Below are positions 25,722-34,480 of a stretch of DNA of 64,000 nucleotides, piece by piece. The translations under genes and the position numbers were made by a program. The DNA comes from Flavobacteriales bacterium (GTDB taxonomy: Bacteria; Bacteroidota; Bacteroidia; Flavobacteriales_D; Sanyastnellaceae): assembly GCA_947466425.1 (NCBI GenBank), contig CANIBZ010000003.1, positions 1 to 64,000 on the forward strand, written 5' to 3'. Below the pieces are notes generated by a model, which made no database searches, had not been told where the DNA came from, and was given only the letters and a program-made list of their open reading frames with translations. The number at the start of each line of letters is the position of its first letter. Positions within the stretch are counted from its first letter, which is position 1.

Positions 25722-26765
25722 ATGAAATTGAAATTTTTGTCTGTTGTTTTATTTTCACTTGTTCTAGTTTCTTGCGATAAATGCAAAACCGATGAACCAA
25801 CAGTTGCAGATTATACGCACGGAGCTTTCATAGTAAACGAAGGCTCTTTTGGTAATTTGAATGGAAGTATTACGTGGACGCTCAATAGCGTGCTAGTTTC
25901 AAATCCATTTGCAGATGCCAATGGAACAGCCCTGGGCGATGTTATTTCAGATTTCGATGTCGTGAATGGTAAGTTCTATGCCATTTCAAATTCTACCGCG
26001 AAAGTGATTGTTATGAATGCAACGACGTTTAAGATTGAAGCGGAAATAACAGGATTCGCTTACCCACGTTCGTTTCAATATGTTGGAAATGGAATGGCTG
26101 CAGTTACGGATGGTAGTTTAGATGGAAGTGTGAAATGGATTGACCTTTCAACAAACACCATTGTTTCTGCAACACCGGTTGGATTAGGACCTGAAGGTAT
26201 GTGCGTATTTGGAGATAGACTTTATGTTTGTAACAGCGGCGGATGGGACATTGACAATCGCGTTACTGTAATTGATATTCCGTCGCAGTCTGTGTTAACG
26301 AATGTAACTGTTGCTGATCGCCCTGTGGAGATTCAGGCAGATGTTATTGGAAACCTTTGGGTGCTGTGCAGCGGACAAACGCAGTATGATGCTAATTGGA
26401 CGCAGATTATAGGACATACCGCAGCAGCTTTGGCGCGAGTGAATTCGATTGATAATTCAGTTACCACATTTGACGTTGGCGTTATTGGCGATCATCCACT
26501 TCACATGGCGAAAGATGAAACCAATCAGAAGATATACATTTCGAATACCACGCTTTTGGCTTTCAATATGCAAACAAATGCAATGTCAGATTTCTTATCT
26601 GTGCCAACCAATGGAGTTTCTGTAAATCCTGCCACACTTGAAGTTTGGGTGTGTAGTGAAACAAATTATGCAGCTCCATCTTCCATAAAAGTTTATAACT
26701 CTGGTGGAGAGTATCTGAAAGAACTTAACGCGGGTATTGCTGCTTGGAAAGTTGAGTTTAATTAA
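25722..26765 (+). CDS. BtuG-like surface beta-propeller lipoprotein (DUF5074)
   Basis: 347 residues. Lipoprotein signal (…LVLVSC), then YncE/DUF5074-type propeller blades: 'AFIVNEGSFGNLNGSI', 'FYAISNSTAKVIVMNATT', 'RLYVCNSGGWDIDNRVTVID'. In Bacteroides, BtuG proteins of this family bind cobalamin at the cell surface with very high affinity and pass it to BtuB. Here it lies 13 bases downstream of the receptor, under the same riboswitch. Followed by a strong terminator. Confidence 0.82.
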   Translation: MKLKFLSVVLFSLVLVSCDKCKTDEPTVADYTHGAFIVNEGSFGNLNGSITWTLNSVLVSNPFADANGTALGDVISDFDVVNGKFYAISNSTAKVIVMNATTFKIEAEITGFAYPRSFQYVGNGMAAVTDGSLDGSVKWIDLSTNTIVSATPVGLGPEGMCVFGDRLYVCNSGGWDIDNRVTVIDIPSQSVLTNVTVADRPVEIQADVIGNLWVLCSGQTQYDANWTQIIGHTAAALARVNSIDNSVTTFDVGVIGDHPLHMAKDETNQKIYISNTTLLAFNMQTNAMSDFLSVPTNGVSVNPATLEVWVCSETNYAAPSSIKVYNSGGEYLKELNAGIAAWKVEFN

Positions 26766-26784
26766 TATTGAAATGATGAACAAC

Positions 26785-26817
26785 AAAAAAGGCCGCTTGA
26801 AAAAGCGGCCTTTTTTT
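26785..26817. terminator. bidirectional intrinsic terminator
   Basis: AAAAAAGGCCGCTT-gaaa-AAGCGGCC followed by seven T; perfect 8-base GC-rich stem with A tract before and T tract after, placed between convergent genes. Confidence 0.92.
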
Positions 26818-26832
26818 ATTTGAAAAAACTGA

Positions 26833-27177
26833 TTAGTTCTGTTCTACGAATTTTCCGTTTTGCTTCACCAAGTGAATGTGTGCAGCAGAAGCGGTAAGAT
26901 TTACATTGTTGTTCGACTGACAAACCACTGTTCCTCCAGCGGTGGTGCGCACAGAGTAGGCTATGCCAATTAAATTTCTGTTTGAATCGAATTGAGGTGT
27001 GTATTGAAAATCTAGTCCTTGAGCAATCATATCGTTGCGCAATTGGAACAACTGCTCACGGGTGGTAGTTGATGAAAGCGTAAGATTCACTTCATTACTA
27101 GTAATAATGTTTTGAGCCATTACTGAAGTACCTACCATAAGGGCCGCAGCAACTAAAATAGAGCGAAGAGTTTTCAT
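26833..27177 (-). CDS. small secreted protein
   Basis: 114 residues with a signal peptide (…VGTSVMAQ). The segment 'TTTREQLFQLRNDMIAQGLD' followed by 'FQYTPQFDSNRNLIGIAYSV' resembles the short alpha-beta module that follows M56/BlaR1-type peptidase domains in Bacteroidota, where it starts 'ITKNTTDAEL'. No catalytic residues. Single gene sharing the terminator with the cobalamin operon. Role unknown. Confidence 0.75.
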   Translation of the reverse strand: MKTLRSILVAAALMVGTSVMAQNIITSNEVNLTLSSTTTREQLFQLRNDMIAQGLDFQYTPQFDSNRNLIGIAYSVRTTAGGTVVCQSNNNVNLTASAAHIHLVKQNGKFVEQN

Positions 27178-27294
27178 AAGTTTGAATCTTTACACAATTA
27201 TACAAATAGTTTTTATTTATAGGTAAGCGAAATGAAAAATAATCTGTCCATTTTATGAACTATTTTCGCCGCTCATTCTAATCCTAACGAAATA

Positions 27295-27822
27295 GTGAGC
27301 CAAAAATTATCCTCTACAGAAATACGAATTCAATTAATGTCTTCCGACGAGCCAATTGCATTGAACGCAATTGAGCAATTGAAGATAAATGGAAAGGCAT
27401 CTGCCATTTCGCCATTGTTGGAAGTTCTTGCATCTTCGAATCATGAATCAATGAAGAAAGAAGCGCGTGAAATGCTTTCAGCCATGCGTGTTAAAAATGC
27501 TGAAGAAGAACTGGTTCAAGCGCTTTTCGATGAGAGATATAAATCAATTCAGATTGAGATACTTCAGTTCTTGTGGAGTAACGGTTTTTCAGCAGCCGGA
27601 CAGTTGCATGTTTTGGTTGAAGTAGCAGTGAAAAATGGATTTCAAGGCATGCTTGAAATTCTGAGTATTCTAGAAGTAGAAGAAGGTGTTTATTCAGAAG
27701 AAGAACAACTCGGAGCCATGAGTTTCCTGCGAAGCGTGCCTCAAGAAAATTTCACGCGAGAAGAAAAAATCATCTTCAACGACATCCTTCGCTCAATAGA
27801 CACGCTCATCATAAACGAATAG
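27295..27822 (+). CDS. HEAT-repeat-like protein
   Basis: 175 residues with a GTG start (no ATG before codon 15 fits). Alpha-helical pairs such as 'AISPLLEVLASSNHESMKKE' and 'EELVQALFDERYKSIQIEIL' give a HEAT/Armadillo pattern. No signal peptide, so cytosolic. A TATTTTCG-like -7 element lies 30 bases upstream. Function not known; these usually act as protein-binding scaffolds. Confidence 0.75.
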   Translation: MSQKLSSTEIRIQLMSSDEPIALNAIEQLKINGKASAISPLLEVLASSNHESMKKEAREMLSAMRVKNAEEELVQALFDERYKSIQIEILQFLWSNGFSAAGQLHVLVEVAVKNGFQGMLEILSILEVEEGVYSEEEQLGAMSFLRSVPQENFTREEKIIFNDILRSIDTLIINE

Positions 27823-27885
27823 ACCTCGCGAAGCTTCATCAATCGCAGATTGTCATCACGCAGTGTCATCCGTGCAACGGTTGTG

Positions 27886-30800
27886 TTATCTCACCAAGGT
27901 AATTGCACCTTGGTACTCCTTGGCTTCTCCGTTGAATCCTTTGATTTTTGCCACATAGTTATAGACATCATTTGGGCAATACGTGCTGTTATTGCCTCTG
28001 CGGTCGCCTACCCATGCATCTTCGATATTCGTTGAGTAATACACCTGGTCGCCCCAACGGTCGAAAATTCGAATTTCAAAATTCATGACACTACTTGCTT
28101 CAACCATGAAGACGTCATTCAATCCATCATTATTTGGAGTAAAGGTATTCGGTATGTACATTAACGGCGGGAAGGTGATCGTATAACTGTTGCTTGCAGA
28201 ACAACCAATGGCATTGGTAACGTTGAAATAAACAGTTGATTCGCCAAATCCGTCAAAAGTATAGGAGACATTCGGTGTTGTCATAACTTCTCCGCTTGGG
28301 AAAATCCATTCGTAATTGCAATTAAGACAGGGAGGAGTATCTATATTAATGAAGTCATAAGTGTAGCCCGAAGTGTTTTCCGCGGTGAACTGCGCATCTA
28401 CAGGAATAACATCAACGAAAATATCTTCCGATATAAATTGGCCGCACATATCGCTTGCCGTTACAGTGTATGTTGTTGGAGAAGTTAAGTCGTTATACGT
28501 TGCTGTGTTTCCATTGCTATTGTTGGTCCATGTATAGGTAAATCCACCTCCACCACCTGAAGCTTGAGCGCTCAGCATAGCAGTACCCAATACACAAACG
28601 GCCGTATCAAGAGAAGCCACAAGATTCAAAGGAGGATTCGGAATGAAAATCATTAATGTATCTGAATCTGTCTGATTACAGACATCCGTGATTATTGCAA
28701 TGACTTGTTCGTCAACGGGAGTAACAATAGAGAATGTTGTGGCATTTCCAGCTACAGCATTGTCAACAATCCAGTCGAAACTGTTTCCTCCAGAACCACC
28801 TGAAATGGTTGGAGTAAGTACGCTGTTATCTAAACATCCTGCAGTGATGTCGTTTCCGAGATCAATGAATACAGGAGGATTTGTAATGGTGATAGGCACT
28901 AGTGCATTGGCAGAGGAGCCACAACCATCGGTAACCGTTAGTCCAACTGAAGTTGAAACACCCGGAGTCAATGTATAGTTCACGCTTGTTGATGCAGGAG
29001 TTCCATTGTTTGTCCACGCGTATGACATGGTTCCACCACCGCCTGTCACAGTAGGTTGAATGGTGAACGGAGTGATACAGTTTCCAGCTAAGGAGGCTGG
29101 AAGTGTTACTGCAAGCGGCGGAGCTTCTACAGTAACAACAGTACTCGCAGTTGTGAATTGCCCACATCCATCGCTTACATCAACTTCAATAATCGCTTGA
29201 GAAGTAATTCCGGTATTGTCGTATAGATTATCAAACTCATCCCATTCGTATACGTTGTTGGTATACCAACTGTAAGAATAGAATCCGTCACCACCCGCTA
29301 CCGTAGCAGGAATAGTGAAGAAAGTCAAACAAGGTGCGTTAACAGTGTCTGGAACTGTAATTACAAGAGGCGGAATATTAAGTGATACTTGAATTTGATC
29401 AGTGGCTACAAGTCCACACCCATCGGTAACCTCAACATTTACTGTTCCAGGTCCATTCCAAGAACCGAAGAAAAGTGAATTGCCCCAGCCGAATAAATTC
29501 GCTCCGTTTTCATCGGTCCAGATATAAGCGTAAATACCGTCACCGCCTGTGGTTGTTGCTGTGATGTTCACACTTTCATTACAACCAATAGTAATATCGC
29601 CGTTGTCAATGTTGGTAACCAGTTGGGGAAAGACAAGTATGTTAACAGGAAAATTCGTGTTTCCTCCTGGCCATCCGCAAGTATCTGTTACAGTTAAAAA
29701 ATATGTCGTCGAATTAATCGGAGAAACATCAATGGTTGGAGTAGTCTCATTGGTGCTCCAATTGTAAACATAATTGCCATAACCTCCGGTAATTGTAGGT
29801 TCCAATGTCGCTGTAACGCCTTGACATAAGTCTTGTGGATACCCAGTAACAACGATTGGATCGGGAACATCAGCTACAAAGAAATCGAAGTTACTTACCA
29901 GTCCAGAACCGTTGCAGGCTGCCAAATTCAAAATGTCCATGTGAACGGTTTCAATACCTTCTGTAAGTCCGTCTGCAAAAGCATCAATAACAAAAGACAC
30001 TGAAGCTACTCCCGGAGGAAATATTATTGTGTCAGGCATGAAAGTGAAGTCAACACCATTGACAGCAGTGCCCGTCCATGTGATAATGCACATGTCTTGA
30101 ATGGAAAGGTCACTTACTTCAGGACGGGTGAAGGTTAATGTTGCTTCGCCACAATCTTCAAATAGTGTTTCTTCGTTCGGACCACCAGCATTCAACGTTA
30201 AGTCCACATCAACGACAGCATTACTCGAGAAAGAGCCCTCTTCAAGAATAACCGCAGATTCCAAAGCTGTGTCACTGCCATCAGCAATAGCCAACTTAAT
30301 GTGGTAGGTTTCTCCACATTGAACCAACGACCAGGCTTCCAAGGTCACAGTGTATCCGTTCAGGTAGATCCCAACGTTAGGTTGATTGTCAATGTAGTAT
30401 GAACTATTCAATACGTTGTTTACAGAACTAATGGTGATAGGCAGTGGGGGAGTCGTGTTTGGTAATTGAGCAATGTTTACAGCTCCACCAGGGAATCCAG
30501 CCGGCGCGGCATAAGGACCGGTAAGTCCAGGTCCAGAAAGCAAAAAGGCGAAGATGTCGTTGTAAGAAGAATTCACCCAAGTCAAATATTCATCACTTCC
30601 GAAAATGTAATTGAAACGTAAGGTGTCTCCGGTTGGAACAAAATCGAATTCGAGAATAGCAACATCATTCACACTTCCAACAGAAAAGGTTTGTCCAATT
30701 AATGGAGGGACAGAATTTGCAATTGACAAAAGCGCGGCGTCTCCTGAAACTTCACAAGTACCGTCCAAGAATGCTGTCGATGCCGGATCAACAATAGTGG

Positions 30801-31041
30801 CAACAGCCTCAGAAGAAAGTGCAATTCCTCCGTCTATCGAAAGGCCAATGGAGTTTCCCCCTGTAATATACCCAATTTGCTGAGGGCAGCCGGTATAGGT
30901 AATGTTTGTCGCTGCAACTCCACTTCCCAACAATACATCCTGAACGTATTGTTGAATGGTTAAAGTTTGAAGCTGAAGCTGCGCCTCAACAGCAGTTGCT
31001 GAGCACAAAAGGGAGATTATGAAAAATAACTTTTTAGTCAT
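27886..31041 (-). CDS. choice-of-anchor L / PKD-like protein with type B T9SS sorting domain
   Basis: 1051 residues, secreted. Signal peptide (…TAVEAQ), a choice-of-anchor L domain (~25-235; 'GGIALSSEAVATIVDPAST', 'FDFVPTGDTLRFNYIFGSDE'), a Calx-beta-like stretch, then about six PKD/Ig-like modules of ~80 residues with 'GGDGFYSYSW'-type signatures. The C-terminus is the gliding-motility-associated (type B) sorting domain: 'YIPNTFTPNNDGLNDVF', 'IFDRWGDQVYYS', 'YQGAITLVR'. Likely a surface or secreted adhesin exported by the type IX system; PorQ is encoded further on. An inverted repeat (ACCAAGGT…ACCTTGGT) overlaps its last codons. Confidence 0.92.
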   Translation of the reverse strand: MTKKLFFIISLLCSATAVEAQLQLQTLTIQQYVQDVLLGSGVAATNITYTGCPQQIGYITGGNSIGLSIDGGIALSSEAVATIVDPASTAFLDGTCEVSGDAALLSIANSVPPLIGQTFSVGSVNDVAILEFDFVPTGDTLRFNYIFGSDEYLTWVNSSYNDIFAFLLSGPGLTGPYAAPAGFPGGAVNIAQLPNTTPPLPITISSVNNVLNSSYYIDNQPNVGIYLNGYTVTLEAWSLVQCGETYHIKLAIADGSDTALESAVILEEGSFSSNAVVDVDLTLNAGGPNEETLFEDCGEATLTFTRPEVSDLSIQDMCIITWTGTAVNGVDFTFMPDTIIFPPGVASVSFVIDAFADGLTEGIETVHMDILNLAACNGSGLVSNFDFFVADVPDPIVVTGYPQDLCQGVTATLEPTITGGYGNYVYNWSTNETTPTIDVSPINSTTYFLTVTDTCGWPGGNTNFPVNILVFPQLVTNIDNGDITIGCNESVNITATTTGGDGIYAYIWTDENGANLFGWGNSLFFGSWNGPGTVNVEVTDGCGLVATDQIQVSLNIPPLVITVPDTVNAPCLTFFTIPATVAGGDGFYSYSWYTNNVYEWDEFDNLYDNTGITSQAIIEVDVSDGCGQFTTASTVVTVEAPPLAVTLPASLAGNCITPFTIQPTVTGGGGTMSYAWTNNGTPASTSVNYTLTPGVSTSVGLTVTDGCGSSANALVPITITNPPVFIDLGNDITAGCLDNSVLTPTISGGSGGNSFDWIVDNAVAGNATTFSIVTPVDEQVIAIITDVCNQTDSDTLMIFIPNPPLNLVASLDTAVCVLGTAMLSAQASGGGGGFTYTWTNNSNGNTATYNDLTSPTTYTVTASDMCGQFISEDIFVDVIPVDAQFTAENTSGYTYDFINIDTPPCLNCNYEWIFPSGEVMTTPNVSYTFDGFGESTVYFNVTNAIGCSASNSYTITFPPLMYIPNTFTPNNDGLNDVFMVEASSVMNFEIRIFDRWGDQVYYSTNIEDAWVGDRRGNNSTYCPNDVYNYVAKIKGFNGEAKEYQGAITLVR

Positions 31042-31115
31042 GATAAGGTTTTGACATCTACAAGACTATAAAGTTATGCAATTGGTTGCCGCGGTTTTGA
31101 TTTTTACTTGAGAAC

Positions 31116-31123
31116 TATCTTTG
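31116..31123 (+). promoter_or_regulatory. -7 element of the methyltransferase gene
   Basis: TATCTTTG, perfect TAnnTTTG, 4 bases before the ATG at 31128, with TTTG 16 bases upstream. Confidence 0.65.
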
Positions 31124-31127
31124 CCTC

Positions 31128-31820
31128 ATGAGAGATGATGTTATGGGGTCCGCAATGGAGAATTATTTTGGGAAAAATGACAACACGCCAATTCGCGTAT
31201 TCATTAACAAAAGTGAAGAACCTGAAATGTATCCTAGCGTGTTTTTCCGCCCCTACAAAAACATGTTGAAATACGAAAAAATCGCTTTAAAAAATTCGAA
31301 GGGGAAGGTCCTTGATCTAGGTTGTGGTGCAGGATGCCATTCACTCTATTTGCAAAATAAAGCTTTCGATGTTACCGCAGTAGAAGTTTCGAAGAAATCA
31401 GCAAACGTTGCACTTTCTCAAGGAGTGAACAAAGTAATAAATGAAGATTGGAGGAATTTGACTTTGAAAAACTTCGATACAGTTTTGGTCCTCATGAACG
31501 GAATGGGACTGGCCGAGTCTCCGGCCGAGTTGAAATTGATGTTTCGTAAGCTGAAAAGTTTCTTGAGCAAAACCGGTTCAATACTCATTGACAGCACCGA
31601 TGTCACCTATGCCAAGGCCGATTGGCCTATGCTCGATTCAGAGTATTTTGGTAAAGTTCAATTCGAGTTGAAATACAAAGGGAAAACGCAATGTTTTCCC
31701 TGGTTGTTTGTAGACTTCGAGACAGCTGTTCAAACCGCGAAGTCAGTCAAGTTGAATGTTGAAGTACTCGAAAGAGCCCGAAACGGACACTTCCTTTTGC
31801 GTTTAAGCAAAATGAGCTAA
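31128..31820 (+). CDS. class I SAM-dependent methyltransferase
   Basis: 230 residues. SAM motif I 'VLDLGCGAGCHSLYLQ' (~62-77) followed by the acidic 'VTAVEVSKKS' at the end of beta 2; 'DTVLVLMNGMGL' stands where motif post-I/II is expected. Cytosolic. The substrate is unknown. The last 18 bases overlap the end of the sigma factor gene on the other strand. Confidence 0.85.
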   Translation: MRDDVMGSAMENYFGKNDNTPIRVFINKSEEPEMYPSVFFRPYKNMLKYEKIALKNSKGKVLDLGCGAGCHSLYLQNKAFDVTAVEVSKKSANVALSQGVNKVINEDWRNLTLKNFDTVLVLMNGMGLAESPAELKLMFRKLKSFLSKTGSILIDSTDVTYAKADWPMLDSEYFGKVQFELKYKGKTQCFPWLFVDFETAVQTAKSVKLNVEVLERARNGHFLLRLSKMS

Positions 31821-32303
31821 CTCTTCGCTTAATTTTTTACGTGCGTGAAATATTCTCGATTTCACTGTTCCCATTGGAATGCCCATTGAATCTGCAATTT
31901 CATCGTAGTGATATCCATCTACAAACAATTGGAAAGGAGTTCTGAATTCGTAAGGCAATTGCGTAATGGCCTTGTTAATGTCTTTTTCGTTTATTCGTGA
32001 AGAGACAGTGTCCTCAGAAATTTTACCGTAGTTCAAGTAGAACTGATTGTCTGTAGAGTCGTTGATTGTCTTTTGAAGTTTCTTGCGCTTGTAGTTGTTA
32101 ATGAAGATATTTCGCATGATGGTAAACAACCACCCTTTAAAATTCGTTCCGTCTTGAAAATTATCTTTGTAGCGAATTGCTTTTACAAGTGTATCTTGAA
32201 GAAGATCTTCTGCATCTTCTACGTTTTTTGTGAAATTATAGGCAAAGCTCTTTAAAGATCCAGAATGGTTACCAATTAGGTAGTTGAATTCGAGTGTGCT
32301 CAT
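31803..32303 (-). CDS. ECF-type RNA polymerase sigma factor
   Basis: 166 residues. Sigma region 2 is 'NVEDAEDLLQDTLVKAIRYK' and region 4 'GYHYDEIADSMGIPMGTVKS', both clear. No anti-sigma gene is adjacent. It lies 116 bases downstream of a CarH-like MerR gene on the same strand; in Flavobacteria such pairs often accompany light- or stress-inducible genes. The upstream spacer has several TTTTGTTTAA sites. Confidence 0.9.
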   Translation of the reverse strand: MSTLEFNYLIGNHSGSLKSFAYNFTKNVEDAEDLLQDTLVKAIRYKDNFQDGTNFKGWLFTIMRNIFINNYKRKKLQKTINDSTDNQFYLNYGKISEDTVSSRINEKDINKAITQLPYEFRTPFQLFVDGYHYDEIADSMGIPMGTVKSRIFHARKKLSEELAHFA

Positions 32304-32311
32304 GTTTTGCG

Positions 32312-32401
32312 TTTTGTTTAATGAATTCGGTGCAAATATTAAACAGAACCATCTTCATTCCAAACTTTTGTTTAATTATTTTGAAAAAATTTTAAACAAA
32401 A
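32312..32401. promoter_or_regulatory. TTTTGTTTAA operator-like repeats upstream of the ECF sigma gene
   Basis: TTTTGTTTAA occurs at 32312-32321 and 32366-32375, and its exact complement TTAAACAAAA at 32392-32401; a further ATTAAAC is at 32338. The last two full copies form a perfect 10-base inverted repeat with a 16-base spacer. Placement between the MerR gene and the sigma gene suggests an operator, perhaps for the MerR protein. Confidence 0.5.
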
Positions 32402-32419
32402 TAACTAATGAGCTGAGGC

Positions 32420-33310
32420 TTAGTTTTTTAGTCCGTCAAGTAACTCGTCGATGTTCGAATAGAGCGTAATGTAAAGCGTGTCAGGAGACTTAATTCCCTT
32501 CAAATTGTATCCAGTAAAGTGGAAATGACAGTCGGTATCCATAAACATGCGAGTGAGTCGTTTCAAATAGTCTGGAACCATAACTGTTGAAGGATGAGTG
32601 GTGAAAATTGAAACAAAATCAACATCGCCTAAGCGTTGAGCCACTTGCTTCAGATCATCTGCAGGAACAGATTGACTCAAAAGAATACTTCTTCTACCAC
32701 GAAGCTTCAAAATATAATGAAGCATTAACAACGAAAGTTCGTGAATTTCTAAGTCTGGAAGGAAAAGAACAACTGGACGCATGTTTTGCTCCAGAGGAAT
32801 CTTGACTGATTCAACATGAAACAACAATTTCTGACGTATCAGTGCACTTATGAAATGCTCTTGAGCTGGGCAAATAGAGTCCGATTGCCAAAGCAAACCT
32901 ATCTGCATAAGGAAGGGCATAATGATTACGCGGAAAGTTTTTTCCAATCCATGCTCTGCCGTATGCGGGTCAATAACATTTGAAAAAAGCTCTTCGTCGT
33001 AATTCAACATGGAAATTTTAAGCATGTGTAAAAAGTGCTCTTCCGTGTTGTTGCTATGGGCATGCTTGTTTATGATCTCTCTAATCTGATCATCAGAAAG
33101 CTTCGCTATGTTCGATATTTTGTGGCCTAGACTATTAAGCAGACTAATGTTCAAAAGCGATTTTAAATCCTTGTCGTTGTATTTACGAATGTTCGTGTCT
33201 GTGCGGTCTGGAGAAAGAATCCCATAGCGCTGCTCCCAAATACGAATGGTGTGAGCTTTGATTCCCGAGAAATTCTCCAGGTCCTTAATGGTGAACTCTT
33301 GAGGGCGCAT
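32420..33310 (-). CDS. CarH/LitR-like MerR regulator with cobalamin-binding domain
   Basis: 296 residues from MRPQEFTIKDLE at 33310 (the track's longer start at 33364 is possible). N-terminal MerR helix-turn-helix: 'FSGIKAHTIRIWEQRYGI'. The middle is the four-helix cobalamin cap with 'LWQSDSICPAQEHFIS', an exact Wx9EH motif as in CarH. The Rossmann-like domain has 'LPDLEIHELSLLML', with the lower-ligand His retained but the usual Gly of ExHxxG replaced by Ser. In CarH, adenosylcobalamin plus darkness gives a DNA-bound tetramer, and light releases it. No carotenoid genes are in the window. Light response is inferred only. Confidence 0.85.
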   Translation of the reverse strand: MRPQEFTIKDLENFSGIKAHTIRIWEQRYGILSPDRTDTNIRKYNDKDLKSLLNISLLNSLGHKISNIAKLSDDQIREIINKHAHSNNTEEHFLHMLKISMLNYDEELFSNVIDPHTAEHGLEKTFRVIIMPFLMQIGLLWQSDSICPAQEHFISALIRQKLLFHVESVKIPLEQNMRPVVLFLPDLEIHELSLLMLHYILKLRGRRSILLSQSVPADDLKQVAQRLGDVDFVSIFTTHPSTVMVPDYLKRLTRMFMDTDCHFHFTGYNLKGIKSPDTLYITLYSNIDELLDGLKN

Positions 33311-33469
33311 AGTTGTTGATTTTGCTGATAAAACATTACCTAATCGAAAAGGTTCATTTTTCAATAAATCTTTTACCTTTCTTTATTTTTTATTCCCCGC
33401 TGGGCTTTCCCCTTTCAATTAATTGGTAGTCCCTTCATTTTTCAATAACTTCGATGCCAAACCTTAATC

Positions 33470-34480
33470 ATGATACGAATTGCGCAAATAGGCTACGGAT
33501 ATTGGGGACCTAATCTTCTTCGTAACTTCATGTCACTCGGAAACGCTAATGTAGATGTATTAATCGATTCTCAAACCGAGCGTCTCGATCAAGCTTCGAA
33601 GTTATTTCCAACATTAGTCACTTCGACTTCGGCAGATGATGCTTTCAACAACAATTCAATTGATGCTATTGTCATTGCAACACCCGTTTTTACGCATTAC
33701 GATTTAGCGAAACGAGCTTTACTTGCTGGTAAGCATGTGTTGTTGGAAAAGCCAATGACAGCTACCGTTGCGCAAGCAAAGGAATTAATTGATTTGGCCG
33801 CCCAAAAAGGAAAGCTGCTCATGGTCGATCATACGTTCTTGTACACGGGTGCAGTTGAGAAAATGAAGGCGTTGAAAGATGAAGGCGCCTTGGGTGATTT
33901 GAAATACTTCGATTCTACACGAATTAACCTCGGACTCATTCAACAAGATGTGAATGTGCTTTGGGACCTTGCTCCACACGATATTTCTGTTCTCGATTAC
34001 TTGTCAGACGAACTTCCAATTAGCGTCAACGCAACAGGAGTTAGCCATATTCACAACGGTATTGAAAACGTCGCCTACCTTACGGTAAACTATCAAAATA
34101 ATTTTATCGCTCACTTCAATTGCTCGTGGTCTTCGCCAGTGAAAATTAGATTGATGTTGTTGGGTGGAAGTGAGAAGATGGTCGTATTCAATGACATGGA
34201 ACCGACTGAAAAAATAAAAGTCTACGATACTGCTCACAACGTTAGCACGCTTGAAGAAAAACAGAAAGTCATGATCGACTATCGTGTTGGAGATGTCTAT
34301 GTTCCGAAAATTGAATTGGCCGAGCCACTCAAAAAGTTGGCGCAAGATTTTATTTCTTCCATCGAAAACAATTCTGAGCCTCGCGCTTCAGCATTGGGCG
34401 GATTAAACACCATTCGAATTCTGGAAGCAGCTCAGCACAGCATAAAGCAAAACGGAAAAGAAGTTAAAATTGAAATTTAA
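33470..34480 (+). CDS. Gfo/Idh/MocA-family oxidoreductase
   Basis: 336 residues. NAD(P)-binding 'IAQIGYGYWGPNLLRNF' at the N-terminus and the family's 'LLEKPMT' (~residue 93) with the catalytic-type lysine. Gfo/Idh enzymes in glycan clusters oxidise UDP-sugars (for example at C3) before a DegT aminotransferase acts, which fits this operon. First gene of the 12-gene run, with a TAACTTCG -7-like element at 33446. Its end overlaps the next start by 11 bases. Confidence 0.9.
   Translation: MIRIAQIGYGYWGPNLLRNFMSLGNANVDVLIDSQTERLDQASKLFPTLVTSTSADDAFNNNSIDAIVIATPVFTHYDLAKRALLAGKHVLLEKPMTATVAQAKELIDLAAQKGKLLMVDHTFLYTGAVEKMKALKDEGALGDLKYFDSTRINLGLIQQDVNVLWDLAPHDISVLDYLSDELPISVNATGVSHIHNGIENVAYLTVNYQNNFIAHFNCSWSSPVKIRLMLLGGSEKMVVFNDMEPTEKIKVYDTAHNVSTLEEKQKVMIDYRVGDVYVPKIELAEPLKKLAQDFISSIENNSEPRASALGGLNTIRILEAAQHSIKQNGKEVKIEI

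Noticed and set aside
27893-27914. ACCAAGGT…ACCTTGGT inverted repeat as a terminator
   Set aside because: It encodes the conserved end of the type B sorting domain ('YQGAITLV') and has no T tract.
27886-31041. Repeated segments taken as DNA tandem repeats
   Set aside because: The similarity is at protein level (PKD/Ig-like modules); I found no long exact DNA repeats.
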